Numbered from the stretch's first letter, positions 33,590 through 42,953 are shown. The stretch is 56,735 nucleotides of DNA from Ciceribacter sp. T2.26MG-112.2 (GCF_900492205.1 NZ_UEYQ01000023.1:1-56735), one strand, 5' to 3'. Program-made: numbers and translations. Notes: generated from the sequence alone by a model not told the origin.

Positions 33590-34905
33590 TCGAGCTTGGG
33601 CTTGAGCCGCGACAGCAGCAGGCCGCGCAGCGCCAGAAACACGTTGAGCGCGATCCACAGGCCGTGATTGCCGAAGCTCGGAACCAGCGCTGCGAGCGTC
33701 GCCAGATAGCCGGCCAGCGCCACGATCATCATGTTGCGCATTTCGCGCGACCAGGTGGCGCCGATGAAGATGCCGTCCATCTGGAAGGCGAGCGCGCCGG
33801 TCAGCGCCGTAAATGCCGCATAGGGCAGGTAGAGTTCGGCGGCGGCGCGCACGTCCTGTGCCGTGGTGATGAAGCCGATGATCGACGGTCCGAGACCAAG
33901 GAAGAAGGCAAGGCTTGCCAGCGCCAGCCCGAGCGACCAGATGCCGGTGAGCTTCACCGCGCGCTCGAAGCCTGGCCGATAGCGTGCGCCCACCGTCTCT
34001 CCGGCGATCTGCTCTGCGGCGGTGGCAATGCCGTCGAGATAGAAGCTCGAGATCATGAAGAAGTTCATCAGCACCGCATTGGCGGCAAGCGCCACAGGAC
34101 CGAAGCTCGCCCCCACCCGGGTCATCACGGTGAAGGCGGTGATCAGCGAGAAGGTGCGGATCAGGATGTCGCGGTTGAGGTGGAAGAGCTGCCTGAGCTT
34201 GGTTGCGTCGGTCAGCATAAGAAGCCGTGGCACGGCTGCCTGCCCGTAGCGCCAGAAGACGAAGGCGAGACCCGCAAGGGCCGCCACCGTCTCGCCGATC
34301 ACGGTGCCCCAGGCGACGCCGGCAATCCCGAGGCCGAAGGTAAGGCCGAGCAGGATCGACATGACGATGTTGATGCCGTTGAGCAGGATCTGCAGGGCGA
34401 GCCCGACCGAGCCGAGACCCCGCCCCAGCACGAAGCCGAGCAGGGTGAAATTGATGAGCGTCACCGGGCCGGCAAGGATGCGGATGGCGATGTAAGTTGC
34501 CGCCGCTTCGGCAACCCGGCCCTCGGCGCCCATCATCTTCAGGCCACCGGAAATGATCAGCGACGACAATCCCAGGATCAACAGGCCGAAGACGAGCGAA
34601 AGCGCCACCGAGCGCCAGAAGACGGCAAACAGTTCCTGCGCGTCGCCACGACCCGCAGCCTGTGCCACCAGCGCCGTGGTCGAGGCGCGCAGGAAATTCA
34701 GGCTGCCGAACAAAAGGTCGAAGAGGGCGGCGGCAATGGCGAGCCCGGCAAGTGCTGCCGCCTCGCCGGTGCGGCCGATCACCGCCGTGTCGGTGAGCCC
34801 GAGCAGCGGCGTGGTGACATAGCCGAGCGTCATCGGCACGGCGATCGAAAGCACCGATCGATGCGTCACTTCGATGATCCGAACCGGCTGGCTTCTCGTG
34901 TCCAT
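33565..34905 (-). CDS. MATE family exporter, DinF-like
   Basis: This 446-residue protein has 12 predicted spans in two related halves, with the MATE signatures of the DinF branch (TPLLGLTDTAVIGRTG near the N-terminus, GAxFGPVALAANAVL in the second half). Such proteins export cationic drugs or metabolites using Na+ or H+; the substrate is not predictable. The ATG at 34905 fits the family start; upstream codons belong to the intergenic stretch before the CAP-protein gene. It follows that gene on the same strand by 38 bases. Confidence 0.88.
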   Translation of the reverse strand: MDTRSQPVRIIEVTHRSVLSIAVPMTLGYVTTPLLGLTDTAVIGRTGEAAALAGLAIAAALFDLLFGSLNFLRASTTALVAQAAGRGDAQELFAVFWRSVALSLVFGLLILGLSSLIISGGLKMMGAEGRVAEAAATYIAIRILAGPVTLINFTLLGFVLGRGLGSVGLALQILLNGINIVMSILLGLTFGLGIAGVAWGTVIGETVAALAGLAFVFWRYGQAAVPRLLMLTDATKLRQLFHLNRDILIRTFSLITAFTVMTRVGASFGPVALAANAVLMNFFMISSFYLDGIATAAEQIAGETVGARYRPGFERAVKLTGIWSLGLALASLAFFLGLGPSIIGFITTAQDVRAAAELYLPYAAFTALTGALAFQMDGIFIGATWSREMRNMMIVALAGYLATLAALVPSFGNHGLWIALNVFLALRGLLLSRLKPKLDQTFAASQ

Positions 34906-34943
34906 GCTTGCGCCCACTGACTTTGCGCCGGGGCGGGAATCGC

Positions 34944-35450
34944 TCAGGCCGACAGCACCATGGCCCAATAGGGGCGGTTGGCGGAAGAGGGGTGACGCGC
35001 AACGGCAACCCCGAGGCCCTGATAGGTGCCGAGCATGTTGTCGAGATGCCTCTTTGAATCGATCCAGGCCTGCACGGCGCGCTCGACGCTGTCCTGGCCG
35101 GTGGCGATGTTCTCGGCCGCCGGCAGCGGCACCTCGGTCTCTTTCATGCGCTCCAGGAAACTGTCGTTGAAGCCGATCAGATGCGACATCTTCCCGGCCT
35201 TGGCCATGCGCTTCGCCTGGACGAGGGCCGCGACCTCGGCCTCGGGCTTGCGGGCGAGGCCCGCCAGTCCCTTCTTCTGCCGCAGGCTGTTGACGATCGG
35301 CAGCGCGCCCTCGGTCTGCACCTCGGCGAGGTCGTCATCGGTCGGCAGAAGGTCGGTGCTGCGGCAGCCGGCAAGCGCGGCGACAAGGCCGCCGGCCGAG
35401 AGGATCAACAGCGTGCGCCGCGGAAGAGGCTGGACAGTCGCAGGCCGCAT
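34944..35450 (-). CDS. CAP/SCP-domain lipoprotein
   Basis: The 168-residue protein starts with a tat-like or Sec lipoprotein signal (PRRTLLILSAGGLVAALAGC); the Cys at the lipobox AALAGC would be lipidated. The rest is a CAP/SCP/PR-1 domain: NSLRQKKGL, AKAGKMSHLIG, AENIATG, AVQAWIDSKRHLDNML and YWAMVLSA. The His and Glu of the CAP cavity are present. Role in bacteria is unclear. It follows the small membrane protein gene by one base and precedes the MATE gene. Confidence 0.85.
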   Translation of the reverse strand: MRPATVQPLPRRTLLILSAGGLVAALAGCRSTDLLPTDDDLAEVQTEGALPIVNSLRQKKGLAGLARKPEAEVAALVQAKRMAKAGKMSHLIGFNDSFLERMKETEVPLPAAENIATGQDSVERAVQAWIDSKRHLDNMLGTYQGLGVAVARHPSSANRPYWAMVLSA

Positions 35451-35451
35451 C

Positions 35452-35718
35452 TCAGTTCCTTGCGCTGATCAGACGCAGCACGATGAAGACCGGGATGACG
35501 ATGGTCGCGCCGAGCAGGAGATAGTCGCCGACCCGTCCGAGCGCGGCGAAACCGCGATACCAGAGCTCGATGAAGAAATGGCGGATGCCTTCGAGGATGT
35601 CGACCGGATAGATGCCGAATACATGCATGATGAAGCCGACGATCAGCGATACGACGACGAGCTTGATAATCGTGCGGCCCGGCGTGTCGCCGAGAAATCT
35701 GTTGACCTGATCGGCCAT
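35452..35718 (-). CDS. Small membrane protein, possibly DUF6460
   Basis: An 88-residue protein with two hydrophobic segments (about residues 19-40 and 63-84) and an amphipathic helix between them. The N-terminus FLGDTPGRTIIKL and the region between the spans match what I recall of the rhizobial DUF6460 family. It is first in a minus-strand run with the CAP lipoprotein and MATE genes. Confidence 0.65.
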   Translation of the reverse strand: MADQVNRFLGDTPGRTIIKLVVVSLIVGFIMHVFGIYPVDILEGIRHFFIELWYRGFAALGRVGDYLLLGATIVIPVFIVLRLISARN

Positions 35719-35865
35719 GGCAATCTCCTGTTTGTCCTCACATAGGAAGCGGCGCCGTTTCCCGCAAGCAAGGCGCGCGAACGCATGGGCTTTGCGCCGG
35801 GCAACTTAGCTCTTGTGTTTTTTCGGCTCTTCGGTCAAGTGCCGCCTGATCCACGGGATTTCACC

Positions 35866-36810
35866 ATGCAGCCGACCCAGTTTTCCTCCGGCGACGTCAT
35901 TGCCGACCGTCGCACCGACTATGCCCGGATGCTCGCCGAAAGTGGCGATCCTGCGGCGGCGGCCGAATTGATGGAGCAGGCGCTGGACCTGGCGCCCGCC
36001 TGGGCCGCCGGCTGGCTGCGCCTTGGCGAATATCGCGAGAAAGCGGGCCTTGGCGCAGAGGCGGCCGAGGCGCTGCGCCAAGTGCTGGCGCTCGATCCGG
36101 AAGACATCTTCGGCGCCGGATTGAAACTGGCGCTTCTGGGAGCGACCGAAACGCCCGACAAGCCGCCGAGCCGTTATGTCGAGGCCCTGTTCGACGACTA
36201 TGCCGACCGTTTCGAGCAGGCCCTCGTCGAACGCCTCGACTATTCCGTCCCGGGCAAGCTCGCGGCGCTGGTGCGCAAGGTGCGCGGCGAGGGCGGCCCG
36301 TTTGACTGCGCCGTCGACCTCGGCTGCGGCACCGGCCTGTTCGGCGTGGAGATCCGCTCAACCGTCGAGCGGCTCGAAGGCTTCGATCTCTCGGCCAACA
36401 TGCTCGCCAAGGCCGAGGAGAAGGGGATCTACGATCACCTCGCGCGCTCCGACCTGTCGCTCGATGCCGATGGCTCGGAGCTCTTCGCCGAGGGTCTGGC
36501 GCGCGGCCGCGCCGATCTCGTCGCCGCCGCCGATGTGCTGATGTATCTCGGCGACCTGACGAACGCCTTTTCGCTGGCCGCCGAACTCGCCTGCCCCGGC
36601 GCGCTCTTCGCCTTTTCGGTCGAGGATGCCGGCACCCCGGACGGCTTTCATCTCGCCCCCTCGCTGCGCTATGCGCATTCGGAAGCCTATGTCCGTGCCG
36701 CCCTTGCCGCGGCCGGCTTTGAGATCCGCGAAATCGAGCGGACGACCATTCGCATGGATGGCGGAAAACCGGTCTTCGGCATTCTGTTTGTTGCGATCCG
36801 GGCCCGTTGA
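35866..36810 (+). CDS. TPR-fused SAM-dependent methyltransferase
   Basis: From the ATG at 35866 the protein is 314 residues. The N-terminal 100 residues form two or three TPR-like helices (ESGDPAAAAELMEQALDLAP..., GLGAEAAEALRQVLALDPED). The C-terminal part is a class I methyltransferase with AVDLGCGTGLFG (motif I), EGFDLSANML and VAAADVLMYLGDL. The substrate is unknown. The frame is open back to 35785, but those codons do not look family-like. It reads toward the yitT gene 116 bases away. Confidence 0.82.
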   Translation: MQPTQFSSGDVIADRRTDYARMLAESGDPAAAAELMEQALDLAPAWAAGWLRLGEYREKAGLGAEAAEALRQVLALDPEDIFGAGLKLALLGATETPDKPPSRYVEALFDDYADRFEQALVERLDYSVPGKLAALVRKVRGEGGPFDCAVDLGCGTGLFGVEIRSTVERLEGFDLSANMLAKAEEKGIYDHLARSDLSLDADGSELFAEGLARGRADLVAAADVLMYLGDLTNAFSLAAELACPGALFAFSVEDAGTPDGFHLAPSLRYAHSEAYVRAALAAAGFEIREIERTTIRMDGGKPVFGILFVAIRAR

Positions 36811-36834
36811 TCGAATCGAAAATTGCGAACTTAT

Positions 36835-36861
36835 CGATAGGTCAGCATTCCTTACCTATCG
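36835..36861. promoter_or_regulatory. Inverted repeat upstream of first yitT gene
   Basis: CGATAGGT (36835) and ACCTATCG (36854) form a perfect 8-bp inverted repeat with an 11-base spacer, 66-92 bases before the yitT start. It may be an operator or a hairpin; no T-run follows. Confidence 0.35.
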
Positions 36862-36926
36862 CCCTTGCGTCTCAGCGCATCCGGAGTATTTGTTGCACTG
36901 CGGGAGGCCATTTTCGGAGACGTGTC

Positions 36927-37565
36927 ATGGCGCATTTGACGAGCATGCTGGGTATCTGGAATTCCAATCCGACGCGCCACACAGCGGCCGAGGACCTGCA
37001 GGGCCTCATTGCCGGCAGCATGATCGCCGCGCTCGGCCTCTATCTGCTGGCCAAGGTCGGCCTTCTGACCGGCGGCATGGCGGGCCTCGCCTTCGTCCTG
37101 CACTATTGGAGCGGCCTGAGCTTCGGCCTGCTCTTCTTCGTTCTCAACCTGCCCTTCTACATCCTGTCGCTGCGCCGCGTCGGGCTTGATTTCACCCTGA
37201 AGACCTTCGCCGCCGTCGGCTTCACCTCGTTCCTCGTCGAGATCGAAAGCCGCTTCCTGGTGATCGAGAGCATCGCCCCGGTCTGGGCCGCGGTGCTTGG
37301 CGGCCTGCTGCTGGGCTTCGGCCTTCTGGCGCTCTACCGCCACCGCGCAAGCCTCGGTGGCTTGGGCATCCTCGCCGTCTATGTGCAGGATCGTTTCGGC
37401 ATCCGCGCCGGCCTCGTCCAGCTCGCCTTCGACCTCGTCGTCATGGCCACCGCCTTTGCCGTCGTCAGCCCGCAGGTCGTCGCCTATTCGGTGCTCGGTG
37501 CCGTCGTGCTCAACCTCTTCCTCGCGATCAACCACCGTTCCGACCGCTACATCGCCCTGCGCTAG
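36927..37565 (+). CDS. YitT family membrane protein, copy 1
   Basis: A 212-residue protein with about five or six membrane spans and the YitT pattern: AGSMIAALGLYLLAKVGLLTGGMAGLAF, LNLPFYILSLRRVGLDFTLKT, and a C-terminal INHRSDRY. The YitT family (PF02588) is widespread and poorly characterised; a transport role is assumed. The ATG has CGGAGA upstream. A paralogue of exactly the same length lies at 38037, separated by a small HTH-like gene. Confidence 0.85.
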   Translation: MAHLTSMLGIWNSNPTRHTAAEDLQGLIAGSMIAALGLYLLAKVGLLTGGMAGLAFVLHYWSGLSFGLLFFVLNLPFYILSLRRVGLDFTLKTFAAVGFTSFLVEIESRFLVIESIAPVWAAVLGGLLLGFGLLALYRHRASLGGLGILAVYVQDRFGIRAGLVQLAFDLVVMATAFAVVSPQVVAYSVLGAVVLNLFLAINHRSDRYIALR

Positions 37566-37627
37566 TCTGTATCGCGGATCTGCGATAAGCTCGGTGCGAC
37601 GACCGGCGACAGAGGAGATAGACCGCC

Positions 37628-37930
37628 ATGGACCTGACCCCGTCCCTTGTGAACGCCGCACGCGCGCTTGCGAAGATCGATCGCCAGCAACTGGCGACGA
37701 AGGCCGGCCTCGAGGTTGAAACACTGGCGAACTTCGAGGACGGCCTTTCGGACCTCGACGCCGCCGCGCGCGACAAGCTGCGCCAGGCGATCGAGCATTT
37801 CGGCGTGGAATTCCTGCCCCCGACCGATGCCGGCCCCGGTCTCAGATTGAAGTTCAACGAACAGGAGACAGGGCAGCTTCTGGGATGGGAAGGCGAGGGC
37901 GGCATGCCCGGCGAGGACGACGTTCCCTGA
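37628..37930 (+). CDS. Small XRE-like helix-turn-helix protein
   Basis: The 100-residue acidic protein has a helix-turn-helix-like N-terminal half (ARALAKIDRQQLATKAGLEVETLANFE, close to the XRE pattern), and an Asp/Glu-rich tail with a Pro-Gly segment. It could be a small transcriptional regulator. It sits between the two yitT genes on the same strand, 62 bases after the first and 106 before the second, with a GGAG-type site before its ATG. Confidence 0.65.
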   Translation: MDLTPSLVNAARALAKIDRQQLATKAGLEVETLANFEDGLSDLDAAARDKLRQAIEHFGVEFLPPTDAGPGLRLKFNEQETGQLLGWEGEGGMPGEDDVP

Positions 37931-38036
37931 CCGGCGTTTTTCTCTTCCTGTTCAGGGCACTGCCGTCTTGATGCAGTCGGCCCGGTAGGGCTATGGAATG
38001 CGGCAGAAACGATCGAGAGAACAGGTGGAATCCGGA

Positions 38037-38675
38037 ATGGCCGAGGCGAGAACGAGCTTTGCGACACTGCTGACATCGACACCGGATCGCCATTCGCTGG
38101 TCGACGACGCCCAGGGCCTTGCGGCGGGCTCGATGATGGCCTCGCTCGGCGTCCTGCTCCTGTCGAGCGCCGGCCTGCTCACCGGCGGCACCACCGGTGT
38201 CGCCTTCCTCCTGCACTATGCCACCGGCTATGCCTTCGGGCTTTTGTTCTTCGTCATCAACCTGCCCTTCTACTGGCTGGCCTTCCGCCGCTTCGGGCTC
38301 GGCTTCACCCTGAAGACCTTCGCCGCCGTGGCGTTCACCTCCTTCCTCACGGAAGCCGTGCCGCGGGCCATCGGCATTTCCCACATCGACCCGCTGGTCG
38401 CGGCCATTTTTGGCGGTTTGGTCATCGGCGCCGGCCTCTTGGCGCTCTTTCGCCACCGCGCCAGCCTTGGCGGCTTCGGCATCCTGGCGCTCTACCTGCA
38501 GGACCGTTTCGGCTGGCGCGCCGGCCTGGTGCAACTGGTGTTCGACGGCACGGTGCTGATCTTCTCCTTCTTCGTCGCCACGCCCTACATCATCTTCTGC
38601 TCGGTCGTCGGCGCCGTCGTGCTCAATCTCACGCTCGCCATCAATCACCGAAAGGACCGCTACATCGCGATGTGA
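38037..38675 (+). CDS. YitT family membrane protein, copy 2
   Basis: This 212-residue membrane protein is a paralogue of the one at 36927: AAGSMMASLGVLLLSSAGLLTGG, VINLPFYWLAFRRFG, FTLKTFAAVAFTS and INHRKDRY align with it closely. The ATG at 38037 gives exactly the same length as copy 1. An upstream in-frame start at 37998 would add 13 codons. The local duplication implies recent or selected co-retention. Confidence 0.84.
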   Translation: MAEARTSFATLLTSTPDRHSLVDDAQGLAAGSMMASLGVLLLSSAGLLTGGTTGVAFLLHYATGYAFGLLFFVINLPFYWLAFRRFGLGFTLKTFAAVAFTSFLTEAVPRAIGISHIDPLVAAIFGGLVIGAGLLALFRHRASLGGFGILALYLQDRFGWRAGLVQLVFDGTVLIFSFFVATPYIIFCSVVGAVVLNLTLAINHRKDRYIAM

Positions 38676-38819
38676 GTGCGCCTCCGGCCGATGACGGTGT
38701 GCGCACACGCCCGTCGGTCTCCGATGGGCAGCCATGCCACGCGACCATGGGCGGCAAGGCATGGCGGAGCTTTTCGCCGCCGCCCTTTTCTTCCCCGTCC
38801 GCTTCACTACCTTCAGCAC

Positions 38820-41345
38820 GTGCTGACATCTGATTCCATCAAGCCGGGGGAGGCTGCAATCCCGCTTCCCAAGCCCTTCCTCCGCTGGTTCGCGGAAAAG
38901 GGCTGGCAGCCGCGTGCCCATCAGCTGGAACTGCTCGCCCGCGCCCGCGCCGGCGAGAGCCTGCTGCTGATCGCCCCAACCGGCGCCGGCAAGACGCTCG
39001 CCGGCTTCCTGCCGTCGCTGACCGAACTTGCCGAGCGCCGCCGCCCGGCCCCGGGCACGCCGTTTACCGGCATCCACACGCTCTACATCTCGCCCTTGAA
39101 GGCGCTCGCCGTCGACATCGAGCGCAACCTGATGAAGCCCGTCACCGAGATGGGCCTGCCGATCTCGATCGAAAACCGCACCGGCGACACGCCGAGCGGA
39201 AAGCGCCAGCGCCAGAAGCTCAACCCGCCCGATATCCTGCTCACCACGCCGGAACAGCTGGCGCTCCTGATCTCCGCCAATGATGCCGAGCGCTTCTTCA
39301 AGGATCTGCGCTATGTGATCTTCGACGAACTGCATTCGCTCGTCACCTCGAAGCGCGGTCATCTGCTGTCGCTCGGCCTGGCACGGCTGCGGAGGCTCGC
39401 GCCGTCTCTGAGCACCATCGGCCTCTCGGCCACCGTCGCTTCACCGCTCGACCTGCAGCGCTGGCTGGTCGCCCAGGTGCCCGAGGGCGAGCGCCATGCC
39501 GGGCTGATCACGGTCGAGGGCGGCGCGAAGCCGAACATCACCATCCTGACGACCGAGGAGCGCATCCCGTGGTCGGGCCATTCCGCCCGCTATGCCATGC
39601 CGGAACTCTATGCGGTGCTGAAGGACTTCCGCACAGCGCTGATCTTCGTCAACACCCGTTCCCAGGCGGAAATGCTGTTCCAGGAACTCTGGACGATCAA
39701 CGACGACAACCTGCCGATCGCGCTTCATCACGGCTCGCTCGACGTCGCTCAGCGCCGCAAGGTCGAAGCCGCCATGGCCGACAACAAATTGCGGGCCGTT
39801 GTCGCCACCTCGACGCTCGATCTCGGCATCGACTGGGGCGATGTCGATCTTGTCGTTCATGTCGGCGCGCCGAAGGGCGCATCGCGCCTTGCCCAGCGCA
39901 TCGGCCGCGCCAACCACCGCATGGACGAGCCGAGCCGGGCGATCCTGGTTCCGGCCAACCGCTTCGAGGTCATGGAGTGCCAGGCCGCCCTCGATGCCAA
40001 CTATCTCGGCGCCCAGGACACGCCGCCGGTCGGCGAGGGCTCGCTCGATGTGCTCGCCCAGCATGTGCTCGGCATGGCCTGCGCCGCCCCCTTTCTCGCC
40101 GACGAACTCTATGCCGAGGTGGTGAGTGCCTCGCCCTATGCAGCGCTGCCGCGCCAGACTTTCGACCGCATCGTCGATTTCGTCGCCACCGGCGGCTATG
40201 CGCTGAAGACCTATGAACGCTATGCCCGCATTAGGCTGACGAAAGACGGCCGCTGGCGCGTCTCCAATCCGCAGGTCATTCAGCAATATCGCCTGAACCT
40301 CGGCACCATCGTCGAGGCGCCGATGCTCAATGTGCGCCTCGTCAAGCGCAACCATCTGGGCTCGCTCGGCCGCGGCGGCATGATGCTCGGCAAGGTCGAG
40401 GAATATTTCTTCGAGCAGCTGAGCCCCGGCGACACTTTCCTCTTTTCCGGCAAGGTGCTGCGCTTCGAGGCCCTGCGCGACAATGAGTGCCTCGTCTCCA
40501 ATGCCTTCTCGCTGGACCCCAAGATCCCGGCCTATAACGGCGGCAAGTTCCCGCTCTCGACCTATCTCGCAGAGCAGGTGCGCGCCATGCTGGACGATCC
40601 GGAGCGTCGCAGGGGCCTGCCCGATCAGGTGCGCGACTGGCTGGAGATCCAGCGCGAAAAATCGGTCCTGCCGAAGCGCGGCGAACTGCTGATCGAGACC
40701 TTTCCGCGTGGCAACCGCTTCTTCCTCGTCGCCTATCCCTTCGAGGGCCGCCTTGCCCACCAGACGCTCGGCATGCTGCTCACCCGCCGGCTGGAACGTC
40801 TGGGCGCCAAGCCCCTCGGCTTCGTCGCCACCGACTATTCGCTCGGCATCTGGGGGCTGGAAGACATGGGCACGATGATCGCCTCGGGGCGCCTGGCGCT
40901 CGCCGACCTGTTCGACGAGGACATGCTGGGCGACGACCTCGAGGCCTGGCTTGCCGAATCCTGGATGCTGAAGCGCACCTTCCGCACCTGTGCGGTGATT
41001 GCCGGCCTGATCGAGAAGCGCCATCCGGGCAAGGAAAAGAGCGGCCGCCAGGTGACGGTCTCCGCCGATCTCATCTACGACGTGCTGCGCAGCCATGAGC
41101 CGGATCACATCCTGATGCAGGCAACGCGACAGGATGCCGCCGCCGGTCTTCTCGATATTGCCAGGCTCGCCGATATGCTAAAGAGAATCAAAGGCCACAT
41201 CACCCACAAGCGGCTGGAGCACATCTCGCCGCTGGCCGTGCCGGTGATGCTGGAGATCGGCCGCGAATCGGTCGCCGGCGGCGAGGCCCACGAACACCTG
41301 CTGGCCGAAGCCGCCGACGACCTGATCGCCGAGGCCATGGGGTAG
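38820..41345 (+). CDS. Ligase-associated DEXH-box DNA helicase
   Basis: A superfamily 2 helicase of the Lhr-like, ligase-associated group. Walker A is APTGAGKT (about residues 50-57), the DEXH box reads FDELHSL, and motif VI is QRIGRANHR. A large Lhr C-terminal part follows. From the GTG at 38820 it is 841 residues; the frame is open back to 38676 and the true start is uncertain. The next gene is PdeM, its usual partner, so the two act in a DNA-repair pathway with an ATP-dependent ligase, which is not in this window. Confidence 0.88.
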   Translation: MLTSDSIKPGEAAIPLPKPFLRWFAEKGWQPRAHQLELLARARAGESLLLIAPTGAGKTLAGFLPSLTELAERRRPAPGTPFTGIHTLYISPLKALAVDIERNLMKPVTEMGLPISIENRTGDTPSGKRQRQKLNPPDILLTTPEQLALLISANDAERFFKDLRYVIFDELHSLVTSKRGHLLSLGLARLRRLAPSLSTIGLSATVASPLDLQRWLVAQVPEGERHAGLITVEGGAKPNITILTTEERIPWSGHSARYAMPELYAVLKDFRTALIFVNTRSQAEMLFQELWTINDDNLPIALHHGSLDVAQRRKVEAAMADNKLRAVVATSTLDLGIDWGDVDLVVHVGAPKGASRLAQRIGRANHRMDEPSRAILVPANRFEVMECQAALDANYLGAQDTPPVGEGSLDVLAQHVLGMACAAPFLADELYAEVVSASPYAALPRQTFDRIVDFVATGGYALKTYERYARIRLTKDGRWRVSNPQVIQQYRLNLGTIVEAPMLNVRLVKRNHLGSLGRGGMMLGKVEEYFFEQLSPGDTFLFSGKVLRFEALRDNECLVSNAFSLDPKIPAYNGGKFPLSTYLAEQVRAMLDDPERRRGLPDQVRDWLEIQREKSVLPKRGELLIETFPRGNRFFLVAYPFEGRLAHQTLGMLLTRRLERLGAKPLGFVATDYSLGIWGLEDMGTMIASGRLALADLFDEDMLGDDLEAWLAESWMLKRTFRTCAVIAGLIEKRHPGKEKSGRQVTVSADLIYDVLRSHEPDHILMQATRQDAAAGLLDIARLADMLKRIKGHITHKRLEHISPLAVPVMLEIGRESVAGGEAHEHLLAEAADDLIAEAMG

Positions 41346-41376
41346 GGTTGATGCGGCTGCGTGTGGGGGAAGACCC

Positions 41377-41565
41377 CTCCCCAACCCCTCCCCACAAGGG
41401 GGAGGGGCTTGATTCGCGGCAATGCGGGGGCAGTCGCCCGCCGGCCTCTTCGGCAAGAGGCCGGGCTTTGACGGTCGATGGGGCCCGCCGCGAGAGCCGA
41501 CCTCGACCCTCTTCTCCCCATCGGGGAGAAGGTGGCGCGCAGCGCCGGATGAGGGGGGCGAAGCA
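41377..41565. repeat. RIME-type palindromic repeats between helicase and pdeM
   Basis: Several hairpins fill the gap: CCCCTCCCC/GGGGGAGGGG around ACAA (41386-41407), CCGGCCTCTT/AAGAGGCCGG around CGGC (41441-41464), and CTTCTCCCC/GGGGAGAAGG with a downstream CGCCGGATGAGGGGG tag (41507-41558). The last unit is the same type as those in the fatty-acid operon. No gene is seen here. Confidence 0.72.
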
Positions 41566-41629
41566 ACGGCGGACCGCTCTCGCCCTCGTTGGGATGACAC
41601 ATAACCGCCCAAGCGGCCGGGAACACGGA

Positions 41630-42352
41630 ATGACCAGTTTGACAGCACGACGCCTTGCCGCCGACGAGACGCCACCCCCGGTGGAGATCGCGTTTCACGG
41701 CGTGAGCGCCGTCTGCGATCCCTCCGGCGCGCTCTATCTTCCCGATCTGTCCATGCTGGTCGTCTCCGACCTGCACCTCGAAAAGGGCGCCGCCTTCGCC
41801 CGGCGCGGCCAGCTCCTGCCGCCCTATGACACGCTCGCGACGTTGAAGATCCTCGAAGGGGTGATCCTTCGCCACGATCCGAAGATCGTCGTCAGCCTCG
41901 GCGACAATTTCCACGATCCGGTCGGCTCGGCGCTGATGCCCGAGGCCTATCGCCAGCGCATCGCGCTGATGGCAGCCGGCCGCGAATGGATCTGGATCAA
42001 CGGCAATCACGATCCGGACGGCGCGTCCAACCTGCCCGGCATCTCGGTCGACGAACTCGCCTATGGCGGGCTGACCTTCCGCCACGAGCCGAGCCTTGCC
42101 GCGGCCAAAGGCGAAGTCGCCGGCCATCTGCATCCTTGCGCCACCGTGCGGCGCCGCGAAAAATCAGTGCGCCGTCCCTGCTTCGCCAGCGACGGCATAC
42201 GACTTATGATGCCGGCCTTCGGCGTGCTCACCGGCGGCCTCGACCTCCGCCACAAGGCCTTCACCGGCCTCTTCGACCGCACCGCCCTCATCGCCCACCT
42301 GCTCGGCCGCGACCGGGTCTATTCGGTGCGTTTCGCCAACCTCATCGGCTAG
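41630..42352 (+). CDS. pdeM: Ligase-associated DNA repair endonuclease PdeM
   Basis: A 240-residue calcineurin-like metallophosphoesterase of the PdeM type (ligase-associated DNA damage response endonuclease). Metal-binding motifs appear in order: SDLHLEKG, SLGDNFHD, NGNHD and GHLHP. The ATG at 41630 starts the family sequence; an ATG at 41594 is an alternative. It follows the helicase gene after a repeat-filled gap of 284 bases, so the pair may no longer be tightly co-transcribed. Confidence 0.88.
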   Translation: MTSLTARRLAADETPPPVEIAFHGVSAVCDPSGALYLPDLSMLVVSDLHLEKGAAFARRGQLLPPYDTLATLKILEGVILRHDPKIVVSLGDNFHDPVGSALMPEAYRQRIALMAAGREWIWINGNHDPDGASNLPGISVDELAYGGLTFRHEPSLAAAKGEVAGHLHPCATVRRREKSVRRPCFASDGIRLMMPAFGVLTGGLDLRHKAFTGLFDRTALIAHLLGRDRVYSVRFANLIG

Positions 42353-42415
42353 ATTAATCCCCGGCCGGGGCTGGTCAGAGCCCGAGCCGCCAATTTCCCC
42401 GCGCCGACCCCGCCG

Positions 42416-42853
42416 TCACCGATAGACCAGCACCGGGATCTTCGAATGCGTCAGCACTTTCATCGTGACGCTGCCGAGAACCAGGGCGCTGACGCCGCGG
42501 CGTCCATGCGAGGCCATGGCGATCAGGTCGCAATTGTTTTCGACCGCCGTGTCGATGATGCACTGATAAGGTTCGCCGCTGACGGCATGGACCGCGTCGC
42601 AGGCGACTCCCATCGAACCGGCCTTTTCCTTCAGGGCGGCCAGATGCTTCTCGGCTTCGGCCTTGGCGTGCTCTTCATAGGTGCTGCGCGTCCCGGCAAG
42701 CTGTTCGGCATCGGCCGAGAGGATGTGGAACGGTTCGATCACTGTCAGCAGGGTAACCTTCGCGCCGATCTCCTTCGCGAAGGAAAGGCTGTTCTCCACG
42801 GCCGCCGTCGATAGCGGCGACCCGTCCGTAGGCACGAGCATGTGTTTGTACAT
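42416..42853 (-). CDS. Universal stress protein, UspA family
   Basis: The 145-residue protein is a single Usp domain. The ATP-binding signature ASHGRRGVSALVLGSVTMKV fits G-2X-G-9X-G(S/T), so it should bind nucleotide. The N-terminal MLVPTDGSPLS and ENNCDLIAMASHG are typical. It is monocistronic and divergent from nothing close. Role: general stress adaptation, not specific. Confidence 0.9.
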   Translation of the reverse strand: MYKHMLVPTDGSPLSTAAVENSLSFAKEIGAKVTLLTVIEPFHILSADAEQLAGTRSTYEEHAKAEAEKHLAALKEKAGSMGVACDAVHAVSGEPYQCIIDTAVENNCDLIAMASHGRRGVSALVLGSVTMKVLTHSKIPVLVYR

Positions 42854-42953
42854 GGCAATGTCCTCCCAGGCGGAAAATTATACACCTCAATCGCTCCGGG
42901 CGCATGCGCTTTGATCGATCGCCATGCGCGCACCGTTCGCGCCAAGGGCGCCG

